Assembly: GCA_014879345.1 (NCBI GenBank)
Contig: JACSSI010000373.1
Location: forward strand, 1-5,591
Direction of reading: 5' to 3'
Origin: Anaerolineae bacterium
GTDB lineage: Bacteria; Chloroflexota; Anaerolineae; Promineifilales; Promineifilaceae
DNA: 5,591 nucleotides
Shown here piece after piece: positions 1 through 4,871 of this stretch. The translations under genes were made by a program, and so were the position numbers. Positions within the stretch are counted from its first letter, which is position 1. Each line of letters begins with the position of its first letter. Under the pieces are notes generated by a model. It did no database searches, was not told the origin of the DNA, and was given only the letters and a program-made list of their open reading frames with translations.

Positions 1-68
1 TGCAGGGTTGCAGGGTTGCAGGGTTGCAGGGTTGCAGGGTTGCAGGGTTGCAGGGTTGCAGGGTTGCA
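1..68. repeat. 8-bp tandem repeat TGCAGGGT, 8.5 copies
   Basis: Eight perfect head-to-tail copies of TGCAGGGT fill bases 1-64, followed by a half copy (TGCA) and a run of eight T. The array starts at the window edge, so its true length is unknown. Copies show no divergence, which suggests recent slippage or expansion and probable length variation between strains. It lies downstream of the P-II-like gene, which ends at 126 on the minus strand. No reading frame in it looks coding. It is not a CRISPR array because there are no spacers. Confidence 0.97.
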
Positions 69-87
69 TTTTTTTTAAATCCCGAAA

Positions 88-100
88 GGTAATCATTACC
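88..100. repeat. 13-bp palindrome GGTAATCATTACC
   Basis: Two perfect 6-base arms (GGTAAT and ATTACC) flank a single central C. It sits between the T-run at 69-76 and a second octamer array, just downstream of the P-II-like gene. It could be a protein-binding site or the remains of a repeat. A 1-base loop cannot form as RNA, and no U-run follows on the minus strand, so an intrinsic terminator is unlikely. Confidence 0.4.
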
Positions 101-101
101 T

Positions 102-125
102 TGCCACTCTGCCACTCTGCCACCC
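102..125. repeat. 8-bp tandem repeat TGCCACTC, 3 copies
   Basis: Two exact copies of TGCCACTC are followed by a third with one change (TGCCACCC). It is a second octamer array with a unit unrelated to the one at 1-68. It abuts the stop codon of the P-II-like gene at 126-128. Confidence 0.85.
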
Positions 126-473
126 TTAAGCATACGGCTCAGGAAAACCCCAGGTTTTAGCAATGGGCAACGCAAAAATAATGCCCGTATGTGGCTGATT
201 AAGATCACCCAAAACAGACTCTGTGGCAGAAACGGCCGTTTCCGCCACCTCCATGCTCTCAATTACCGCAAACAGGGTATTGTGACCCACGCGACCCGTG
301 CCAAAAAACTGGCTGAACCCGGCAAACATCGGCCCTGCCTGTTCACGCGGCAGCACCCGGTTGATGCCTGTGCTCTCTAAAATCGTCACGCCAGGCACAC
401 CTGCATCCACCCAGGCGCGTAATACATCATTCATATGTTCGCTGTTGTCTAACACCATCACAAGCATGTACAT
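126..473 (-). CDS. Small P-II-like (GlnB superfamily-like) protein
   Basis: The protein has 115 residues. I do not recognise an exact family, but the layout resembles P-II/GlnB-like ferredoxin folds. A beta strand (MYMLVMVLDN) leads into a helix, then VDAGVPGVTILESTGINR at about 23-40, like the AGVxGxTVxExxGxGR stretch of P-II proteins. Another strand (HNTLFAVIES) and helix follow, and near the C-terminus TGIIFALPI resembles the P-II stretch GxIFVxPV. The usual long T-loop and its uridylylated tyrosine are not evident, so classical GlnB activity is doubtful. A metabolite- or nucleotide-sensing role is inference. An in-frame ATG lies at 486-488, but a strong GAGGAG ribosome site falls between it and the ATG at 471-473 at 7-nt spacing, so the shorter start is chosen. 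It lies 59 nt downstream of tyrA on the same strand, probably co-transcribed. It carries one AACGGCCGTT palindrome (231-240). Confidence 0.75.
   Translation of the reverse strand: MYMLVMVLDNSEHMNDVLRAWVDAGVPGVTILESTGINRVLPREQAGPMFAGFSQFFGTGRVGHNTLFAVIESMEVAETAVSATESVLGDLNQPHTGIIFALPIAKTWGFPEPYA
231..240. repeat. Iterated palindrome AACGGCCGTT, copy 1
   Basis: Perfect copy inside the P-II-like gene; on the coding strand it supplies the Thr-Ala-Val of AETAVSAT. Confidence 0.85.
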
Positions 474-480
474 AGGCAAA

Positions 481-486
481 CTCCTC
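481..486 (-). promoter_or_regulatory. Ribosome binding site GAGGAG that sets the P-II-like start
   Basis: On the minus strand GAGGAG lies 7 nt before the ATG at 473. It falls inside the upstream alternative reading frame that begins at 488, so it argues for the downstream start. Confidence 0.8.
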
Positions 487-492
487 ATTTAT

Positions 493-538
493 AAGGATGA
501 AGGATGAATTATGAAGGATGAAAATTCATCATTCATCC
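493..538. repeat. Heptamer repeat and hairpin at the tyrA 3' end
   Basis: Four heptamers (AAGGATG, AAGGATG, AATTATG, AAGGATG) run from 493 to 520. The arms 502-515 and 525-538 are inverted repeats matching at 13 of 14 positions around a 9-nt loop. The tyrA stop codon (533-535) lies inside the right arm, so the element overlaps the gene end. It could slow decay or modulate read-through from tyrA into the P-II-like gene. No U-run makes it a clear terminator. Confidence 0.85.
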
Positions 539-1405
539 CTTCTTTTCCCGATACGCAAAATAATCTTTCTGGGTTTCGACCAGCCAGGCTGCCAGTTTTT
601 CTTCGTCACCGGCTTCAATGAGGGCAGTAACGGCCGTTATCTCAGCCTGGTAGCGTTGCAGTTGTTGCAGAACGGCCGTTTTGTTCGTCATCAAAATATC
701 CAGCATCATCCTGGGGTCAGTGCCAGATACACGCGCCGTATCCCGAAAGCCAGAGGCACTCACCGTCCACAAACGATCATCCGCCATACCCGCTGCCGTA
801 CGCATCAACGAACCCGCCACCACATACGGCAAATGGCTGATCGCCGCCACCATCTCATCATGCACATCTGGTGGCAAAAACAGCGGCTGCGCCCCTACGA
901 TAGCAAGTAAATTCAGGACTAACGTTTCGATTTGCTCCGTAGTGCGCCCGTTACGGCACAGCACAAAAGTCTTGTCGCGGTATAAATCAGGAGTGGCAGA
1001 ACTGAATCCGGCCGTTTCCTTGCCACACATGGGATGGCCGCCAATCGCCCCAAAACCCGTCGGCAGCGCCGCCATTGCCGCACAAATATCCCGTTTGGTG
1101 CTACCCAAATCCAGCACCATGCAGCCCTCTGGTCGCAAAACCGCCAACTCCGCCAGCAAATGCAGCACCGTGCGCACCGGTGTGGCTAAAATAACCAGTT
1201 CAGCCTCAGCTACACCAACCGCAAAATCACTCGTCACCACATCGGCCAACCGTTCAGCCGCCTGGAGCGTAGCTGGATTGGTATCCACGATGGTGATGTG
1301 CGTGGGATACGGCGTTCGCGCCACCCGCTGCGCCAAACGCAAAGAAAGCGCCAACGAGCCGCCCATCAAACCCAAGCCAACAATTGTCACCTTTGCCTGC
1401 AACAT
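533..1405 (-). CDS. tyrA: Prephenate dehydrogenase (TyrA family)
   Basis: It oxidatively decarboxylates prephenate (or arogenate) in tyrosine synthesis, in the cytoplasm. The 290-residue protein opens with a Rossmann nucleotide fold: GLGLMGGS at 10-17, then Asp41 at the end of the second strand, which in this family favours NAD+ over NADP+. Next come TPV (75-77), DLGSTK (99-104) and the family hallmark GGHPMCGKETAG (122-133), whose His124 matches the catalytic histidine position. The helical C-terminal dimerisation domain has SHLPYVVAGSL (190-200) and GFRDTARV (219-226), including the arginine expected to contact substrate. Length fits a stand-alone enzyme: no chorismate mutase or ACT domain is fused, so ACT-type feedback control is not visible. 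The ATG at 1405 has no Shine-Dalgarno site, but a TATAAT box lies 9 nt upstream, suggesting a leaderless or near-leaderless mRNA. The P-II-like gene follows it. It holds two AACGGCCGTT palindromes and one degenerate copy. Confidence 0.95.
   Translation of the reverse strand: MLQAKVTIVGLGLMGGSLALSLRLAQRVARTPYPTHITIVDTNPATLQAAERLADVVTSDFAVGVAEAELVILATPVRTVLHLLAELAVLRPEGCMVLDLGSTKRDICAAMAALPTGFGAIGGHPMCGKETAGFSSATPDLYRDKTFVLCRNGRTTEQIETLVLNLLAIVGAQPLFLPPDVHDEMVAAISHLPYVVAGSLMRTAAGMADDRLWTVSASGFRDTARVSGTDPRMMLDILMTNKTAVLQQLQRYQAEITAVTALIEAGDEEKLAAWLVETQKDYFAYREKKG
629..638. repeat. Iterated palindrome AACGGCCGTT, copy 2
   Basis: Perfect copy inside tyrA near its 3' end; it supplies the Thr-Ala-Val of EITAVTAL. 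It is only 32 bases from copy 3. Confidence 0.85.
671..680. repeat. Iterated palindrome AACGGCCGTT, copy 3
   Basis: Perfect copy inside tyrA; it supplies the Thr-Ala-Val of NKTAVLQQ. Confidence 0.85.
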
Positions 1406-1414
1406 AATGAGGGG

Positions 1415-1420
1415 ATTATA
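1415..1420 (-). promoter_or_regulatory. Candidate -10 box TATAAT of tyrA
   Basis: On the minus strand TATAAT ends 9 nt before the tyrA ATG, so transcription would begin at or within a few bases of the start codon. The stretch reads GGTATAATCCCC, very like GGTAAAATCCCC before the divergent gene. No convincing -35 box is seen at the normal distance, so this rests on the -10 and the absence of a ribosome site. Confidence 0.55.
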
Positions 1421-1455
1421 CCTAGGAGCGGGGATTCATCCCATGCAAGAAGAAT

Positions 1456-1526
1456 AGTGCGTAGAGCGTAGTGCGTAAAAATACCAGCCTTTACGCACTA
1501 CGCACTACGCTCTACGCACTACGCAC
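1456..1526. repeat. Long hairpin built from ACTACGC heptamers
   Basis: The right side (1490-1526) is five heptamers: TTTACGC, ACTACGC twice, TCTACGC, ACTACGC, then AC. The left arm (1456-1479) is the perfect 24-nt reverse complement of the right side apart from one extra ACTACGC unit, across a 10-nt loop. The hairpin is therefore long and near perfect, with a 7-nt bulge. It sits in the divergent promoter region between tyrA and the proline dehydrogenase gene. The extra heptamer suggests slippage within one arm. Confidence 0.93.
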
Positions 1527-1565
1527 GTTCTAAACCCAAACCCTGTTTTCCCAAAATTTTTCAGG

Positions 1566-1571
1566 TAAAAT
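1566..1571 (+). promoter_or_regulatory. Candidate -10 box TAAAAT of the proline dehydrogenase gene
   Basis: TAAAAT is followed by six C and then the ATG at 1578, putting the expected transcription start on or next to the A of the start codon. No ribosome site precedes the ATG, which fits leaderless initiation. The -35 region is weak (a T-rich TGTTTT near 1544-1549). Confidence 0.5.
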
Positions 1572-1577
1572 CCCCCC

Positions 1578-2600
1578 ATGTCCAAGAAAAAAACAATTTC
1601 CCTGGGAACCCCACTTCTCATTTCATTTTTGTTCGCGGCTTTGCTTCTTTACCGGTTTGGAGGAACCTGGCTGCACCGGATTTTGTTGTATTTGTCAACG
1701 GCCGTTTGGGCCAGGCGCATCGTCACAGAACTACCACCCGCTCGGGCAGTCGCCAAACGATTCGTCGCGGGTGAAAACAGAGCAGAAGCGCTAACGACCG
1801 CCAAGACGCTCAACGCCAACGGGATGCACGTCGCTCTCGACTATTTGGGCGAAAGTGTCACCACCATCGAAGAAGCCAATGCCGCCCGCGATGAAATATT
1901 GGCGCTCATCCCTGCCATCGACGAGGCAAATGTAGACGCTTATGTCTCCGTGAAGCTCTCCCAACTTGGTTTACGTATCGACCCTGAGTTGGCACTAGAC
2001 AACATGCGGCAGTTGCTAACGGCGGCCAAGAAGTTTAACAAAAGAGTGCGGATTGATATGGAGGAAACGGCCGTTACCGACATCACCCTCTCCATCTACC
2101 GTCAACTCCGCCACACACACGGCTTCGACAACGTAGGCATCGTCATCCAGGCCTACCTCTACCGCACAGCAGCCGACGTGGCCCAACTCATCACCGAAGG
2201 CGCCTGGGTGCGCCTCTGCAAAGGAGCCTACGCCGAACCCGCCAGCCTCGCCTTCCCCCAAAAAGCCGACACAGATAACAATTATGTCAAGTTAACTGAG
2301 GCCCTGCTCAGCCCGGAAGCGCGTCAAAACGGCGTCTCCCTCGCCATCGCCTCCCACGACGAAGCCATGATCCAGGCCACCATTGACTACGCGCAAAACA
2401 ACAGCATCCCACCCGACGCCTATGAATTCCAAATGCTCTACGGCATCCGCCGCGACCTGCAAGAAAAACTCGTGCGCGACGGCTACCAGGTACGCATCTA
2501 CGTTCCCTACGGCACCGCCTGGTATCCCTACTTCATGCGCCGTCTCGCCGAACGCCCCGCCAACCTCTGGTTCTTCGCCAGCAATCTGTTAAAAAGATAA
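1578..2600 (+). CDS. Proline dehydrogenase, stand-alone, with N-terminal hydrophobic segment
   Basis: An FAD-dependent beta/alpha barrel enzyme that oxidises L-proline to pyrroline-5-carboxylate and passes electrons to the membrane quinone pool. Family marks appear in order: VSVKLSQLGL (123-132; Lys126 matches the catalytic lysine), RIDMEE (158-163), VIQAYLYRT (189-197), VRLCKGAYAEP (211-221), IASHD (257-261), FQMLYGIR (284-291), Tyr308 in IYVPYG, and WYPYFMRRLAERPAN (315-329), where Arg321 and Arg322 should hold the proline carboxylate. At 340 residues it is about 30 longer than typical single-domain enzymes. The extra N-terminus has three lysines and a hydrophobic stretch at about 11-25, possibly a membrane anchor. 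The C-terminal P5C dehydrogenase half of PutA is absent and no separate gene for it is in the window. The ATG at 1578 lacks a ribosome site; an internal GGAGG at 1659-1663 has no ATG, GTG or TTG at good spacing. Two AACGGCCGTT palindromes (1697, 2066) lie inside. Confidence 0.93.
   Translation: MSKKKTISLGTPLLISFLFAALLLYRFGGTWLHRILLYLSTAVWARRIVTELPPARAVAKRFVAGENRAEALTTAKTLNANGMHVALDYLGESVTTIEEANAARDEILALIPAIDEANVDAYVSVKLSQLGLRIDPELALDNMRQLLTAAKKFNKRVRIDMEETAVTDITLSIYRQLRHTHGFDNVGIVIQAYLYRTAADVAQLITEGAWVRLCKGAYAEPASLAFPQKADTDNNYVKLTEALLSPEARQNGVSLAIASHDEAMIQATIDYAQNNSIPPDAYEFQMLYGIRRDLQEKLVRDGYQVRIYVPYGTAWYPYFMRRLAERPANLWFFASNLLKR
1697..1706. repeat. Iterated palindrome AACGGCCGTT, copy 4
   Basis: Perfect copy near the 5' end of the proline dehydrogenase gene; it supplies the Thr-Ala-Val of YLSTAVWA. 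Confidence 0.85.
2066..2075. repeat. Iterated palindrome AACGGCCGTT, copy 5
   Basis: Perfect copy inside the proline dehydrogenase gene; it supplies the Thr-Ala-Val of MEETAVTD, next to the conserved RIDME motif. Confidence 0.85.
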
Positions 2601-2618
2601 AAACACCCCCACCTCAAT

Positions 2619-2680
2619 CCTCCCCCCAAAGGGGGAGGAAGCGCGTGTTTCCCCTCCCTTTAGGAGGGGTTAGGGGAGGG
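2619..2680. repeat. C/G-rich double inverted repeat after the proline dehydrogenase gene
   Basis: The first hairpin pairs CCTCCCCC (2619-2626) with GGGGGAGG (2631-2638). The second pairs CCCCTCC (2651-2657) with GGAGGGG (2663-2669), followed by a further GGGGAGGG. This resembles a dispersed intergenic repeat type seen in many bacteria. It could end or protect the upstream mRNA, but no U-run follows, so I do not call a terminator. No gene is seen in the 142-base gap. Confidence 0.8.
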
Positions 2681-2682
2681 AA

Positions 2683-2752
2683 AACTACCAGACTAACGAC
2701 TAACCGACTAACCGACTACCAGACTAAGGACTACCCGACTACATGACTAAAA
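2683..2752. repeat. Degenerate 8-bp tandem repeat GACTAACC running into the rmlC start
   Basis: About nine units with a period of 8 (one or two of 7) follow each other: AACTACCA, GACTAAC, GACTAACC twice, GACTACCA, GACTAAGG, (G)ACTACCC, GACTACAT, GACTAAAA. The ATG of the downstream gene (2743-2745) and its first codons are part of the last two units, and the only plausible ribosome site, AAGGA at 2726-2730, is part of the GACTAAGG unit. Confidence 0.85.
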
Positions 2753-3285
2753 TTTCCGAATCCCAACACATTTCCGGCATCTACATCGCCGAACTACAAG
2801 CCTTCGGCGACGAACGCGGCCGTTTCATGGAAACCTTCCGCAAAGAATGGTTCCCCCAACGCTCCTGGGACATCTTCCAGACCAATCGCTCCGACTCAGC
2901 CCAGGGTGTCCTGCGTGGTCTGCATTACCACCACAACCAGGTAGACTACTGGTACGTCGTCAAAGGCGCCATCCGCGTGGGTCTGGCCGACATTCGCCCA
3001 AGCTCGCCTACCTTCAAGCAAACCCAAACCATCGAAATGAGCGAAGAGAACAACATTGGCCTTTTCATCCCGTGCGGCGTGGCTCACGGTTTCGTCACCC
3101 TCACCCCCGCCACCCACACCTACATCGTCGATGGCTACTACAACGGCGGTGCAGACGAAAACGGCGTCGCCTGGAACGACCCAGACCTGAACGTGGCCTG
3201 GGGCGTAGAAAATCCCATCGTTTCCGATCGTGATGCCGCCAACCCGTTCCTACGCGACATCGCGCCAGAAAATTTACCCAAATGA
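2743..3285 (+). CDS. dTDP-4-dehydrorhamnose 3,5-epimerase family protein (RmlC-like)
   Basis: A cupin-fold enzyme family acting on dTDP-4-keto-6-deoxy sugars, classically in dTDP-L-rhamnose synthesis. The 180 residues match the family length. Hallmarks are FGDERGRFMETFR (21-33), NRSDSAQGVLRGLHY (48-62; His61 matches the catalytic base), DIRPSSPTF (83-91), FIPCGVAHGF (108-117), Tyr127/Tyr132/Tyr133 in the general-acid region, AWNDPDLNVAW (143-153) and SDRDAANPFL (161-170; Asp164 matches the His-Asp dyad partner). One oddity: where RmlC has QGKLV with its catalytic lysine, this protein has QVDYW, with Asp68 at the lysine position and a loop three residues shorter. It may therefore be a 3-epimerase, a ketoisomerase or a divergent rhamnose enzyme, so no gene symbol is given. 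The start has only a distant AAGGA (12-nt spacing), inside an octamer repeat. It heads a same-strand trio with a glycosidase and a glycosyltransferase. Confidence 0.88.
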   Translation: MTKISESQHISGIYIAELQAFGDERGRFMETFRKEWFPQRSWDIFQTNRSDSAQGVLRGLHYHHNQVDYWYVVKGAIRVGLADIRPSSPTFKQTQTIEMSEENNIGLFIPCGVAHGFVTLTPATHTYIVDGYYNGGADENGVAWNDPDLNVAWGVENPIVSDRDAANPFLRDIAPENLPK

Positions 3286-3301
3286 GCTTGCAGTAAAATT
3301 G

Positions 3302-3378
3302 TCATTCTGAACGGAGTGAAGAATCCTAAACGAATTGTTCAACAGAACCTCTGGGATGCTTCGTTTTACTCAGCATGA
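3302..3378. repeat. Imperfect palindromic intergenic repeat (TCATTCTGA...CAGCATGA)
   Basis: Arms of 25 nt (3302-3326 and 3354-3378) match at 17 of 25 positions around a 27-nt middle, with ends TCATTCTGA and TCAGCATGA. This is the form of a dispersed palindromic element I know from many bacterial genomes. It fills most of the 89-base gap between the RmlC-like gene and the glycosidase gene. The outermost ATG candidate of the glycosidase (3375) lies in its right end. Confidence 0.8.
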
Positions 3379-4790
3379 TGGGATTACGATTTATTATGCG
3401 CAGAATTCTAACATCAGCCCAACGCAGATTTGCCATCAAACTGCTAGGCATGAGCCTCATCATTGCCATCGTCTATGAACTACGACTCATCGCCATTTAC
3501 CTGCGGCGCATGTGGCGCCAGCCACGCCTCATCGACCCACGCATCATTGCCAAGGCGACGACGTCTGAAAAAATCAAGGAATGTGGCTACCGCATTGCTT
3601 TGGCAAATCTGCAAGGCGGCATTGAAACGCGCCATCTGGCAGATGGGCGGGAGTTCTCTGTGCTGTGCGCTGGTATCCGCAACTTCCGGGAGCCGTGGGC
3701 GCGTGATTTTGGCTTTGCCAGCTATGGCCTGTTGGCGGCTGGTGAACTGGCGACTGCGCGTGAAGGGCTTGAATTGTTCTTCCACCTGCAACGGGATACC
3801 GGCCAGTTTCCGGTTAAAATTCATTCCACCAGTATTGCTGACCGCTACATACATTCTCTTTTTGACCGCGAACAGCCCATCTACAATCCCATCAAACCCA
3901 AATATATCACCGCCCACAATACAATCTCGCTGGATGGCAACTGCCTCATTGTCATTTCGGCCATGCGTTACGCCACTCACACTGACGATGATTCCATTCT
4001 TAAAACGCATTGGCATGGCCTCAAACAAGCCGTCGCCTGGCTTACCGGCCATGCCCATGCGGAAGATGGCCTGCTCCACCAATCAGCCTTCACCGATTGG
4101 GCTGACAGTGTTGGCCGTGTCGGCAGGATTCTTTACACCAATGTTCTTTACTGGAAGGCGCTGCATGAACTGGCATTGGCCGCCGAACGACTGGGTTACG
4201 CTGAAGACCATGCCTTCTATGCCGCCAAAGCGCAAGGCATCCACGATGCAATACAGAAACATTTCTGGCGGCCTGATTTGGGCTTTTTTATCACGGGCAT
4301 AGATTATGAAATTCTGAGCAGCAGCGGCAATACGCTGGCTGTGGCCTGGGGCCTGGCTAACGAGGAGCAGTGTCACATCATTCTCGATAAAATGGCTGAG
4401 TTTGGCATGGCCGACCCCGTGCCCACGCGGGTGACTCATGCACCGTATCCTATTAACCTCATCGCTATTGAAAACAGGCTGGGTGGCATTGCTGGCTACC
4501 ACACGCAAGCGGCCTGGCTGTGGCTGGGAGCGTGGCACATCATTGCGCTGGCGCGGGCTGGTCGTCTTGATGAGGCAGAGGATTTATTGCAGCGAGCAGC
4601 TAATGCCATTGTGCGGGATGGTGTGGTGCATGAAGTGTATGGGCAAGACGGCAACCATTTATCCACTTTATGGTACACTTCCGAAGCACCGTTGACTTGG
4701 AATGCGGGGATGCTTGTTTATGCCTATCACGTTATTTATGAAGCCAAAAATGAAGCGGATAAACTGGCAAATCTCGGCAAAGATTGCTAA
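3375..4790 (+). CDS. Debranching-enzyme/neutral-invertase-like (alpha/alpha)6-barrel glycosidase with N-terminal hydrophobic segment
   Basis: A 471-residue protein whose central part resembles amylo-alpha-1,6-glucosidase C-terminal domains and related (alpha/alpha)6 glycosidases. Supporting motifs are NFREPWARDFG (103-113), like the PWxxxWGRD block of debranching enzymes; FTDWADSVGR (239-248), a DWxDS block typical of the catalytic acid region; alternating helix pairs such as NVLYWKALHELALAAERLG (256-274); and SEAPLTWNAGMLVYAYHVI (436-454), a usual closing motif. Asp241 or Asp244 is a candidate acid, and Glu420 or Glu437 a candidate base. Before the barrel, residues about 19-44 are hydrophobic, though broken by Glu35 and Arg37, and are followed by arginines, so membrane attachment is possible. 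The large N-terminal domain of glycogen debranching enzymes is missing, so glycogen may not be the substrate. The ATG at 3375 lies in a repeat and has no ribosome site; the in-frame ATG at 3396 (MRRILTSAQ) is equally credible. An invertase or other oligosaccharide hydrolase is an alternative. Confidence 0.8.
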   Translation: MMGLRFIMRRILTSAQRRFAIKLLGMSLIIAIVYELRLIAIYLRRMWRQPRLIDPRIIAKATTSEKIKECGYRIALANLQGGIETRHLADGREFSVLCAGIRNFREPWARDFGFASYGLLAAGELATAREGLELFFHLQRDTGQFPVKIHSTSIADRYIHSLFDREQPIYNPIKPKYITAHNTISLDGNCLIVISAMRYATHTDDDSILKTHWHGLKQAVAWLTGHAHAEDGLLHQSAFTDWADSVGRVGRILYTNVLYWKALHELALAAERLGYAEDHAFYAAKAQGIHDAIQKHFWRPDLGFFITGIDYEILSSSGNTLAVAWGLANEEQCHIILDKMAEFGMADPVPTRVTHAPYPINLIAIENRLGGIAGYHTQAAWLWLGAWHIIALARAGRLDEAEDLLQRAANAIVRDGVVHEVYGQDGNHLSTLWYTSEAPLTWNAGMLVYAYHVIYEAKNEADKLANLGKDC

Positions 4791-4801
4791 CTATTACCCC
4801 G

Positions 4802-4851
4802 TTTGTAGTACGCACTTTAGTGCGGTGACGGACTAAAGTCCGCACTACAAA
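4802..4851. repeat. Hairpin between the glycosidase and glycosyltransferase genes
   Basis: TTTGTAGT (4802-4809) pairs with ACTACAAA (4844-4851), and ACTTTAGT (4814-4821) pairs with ACTAAAGT (4832-4839), joined by a short segment with two mismatches, around a 10-nt loop. It fills most of the 81-base gap. It could act as an attenuator or RNA-processing site, or be a dispersed repeat. No U-run follows, so the pair may still be co-transcribed. Confidence 0.85.
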
Positions 4852-4860
4852 CCAGATTCA

Positions 4861-4867
4861 GGGAGGA
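4861..4867 (+). promoter_or_regulatory. Ribosome binding site GGGAGGA of the glycosyltransferase gene
   Basis: A strong Shine-Dalgarno match (GGAGG at 4862-4866) lies 5 nt before the ATG at 4872. It fixes the start of this gene and contrasts with tyrA and the proline dehydrogenase gene, which have none. Confidence 0.85.
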
Positions 4868-4871
4868 CTCA

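Noticed and set aside
1..125. CRISPR array or telomere-like repeat
   Set aside because: The units are 8 bp with no spacers, and the sequence lies beside ordinary bacterial genes, so a simple tandem repeat explains it.
474..488. Longer start (ATG at 488) for the P-II-like gene
   Set aside because: The ribosome site GAGGAG lies after this ATG and correctly spaced before the ATG at 473.
681..1457. Open plus-strand frame of 258 codons opposite tyrA
   Set aside because: It mirrors the strongly supported prephenate dehydrogenase; its translation is low-complexity Ser/Thr/Ala/Pro and shows no family motif.
2619..2669. Rho-independent terminator after the proline dehydrogenase gene
   Set aside because: The stems are strong but no U-run follows on the plus strand; the paired C/G blocks look more like a dispersed repeat.
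3302..3378. Insertion sequence or other autonomous mobile element
   Set aside because: There is no transposase and no visible target duplication; it is only a short imperfect palindrome.
3480..4538. Two long minus-strand frames opposite the glycosidase gene (200 and 151 codons)
   Set aside because: They are antisense to a gene with clear glycosidase motifs, have no ribosome sites I could support, and show no recognisable domain.
4802..4860. Terminator between the glycosidase and glycosyltransferase genes
   Set aside because: A good hairpin is present but it is followed by ACCAGATTCA rather than a U-run.
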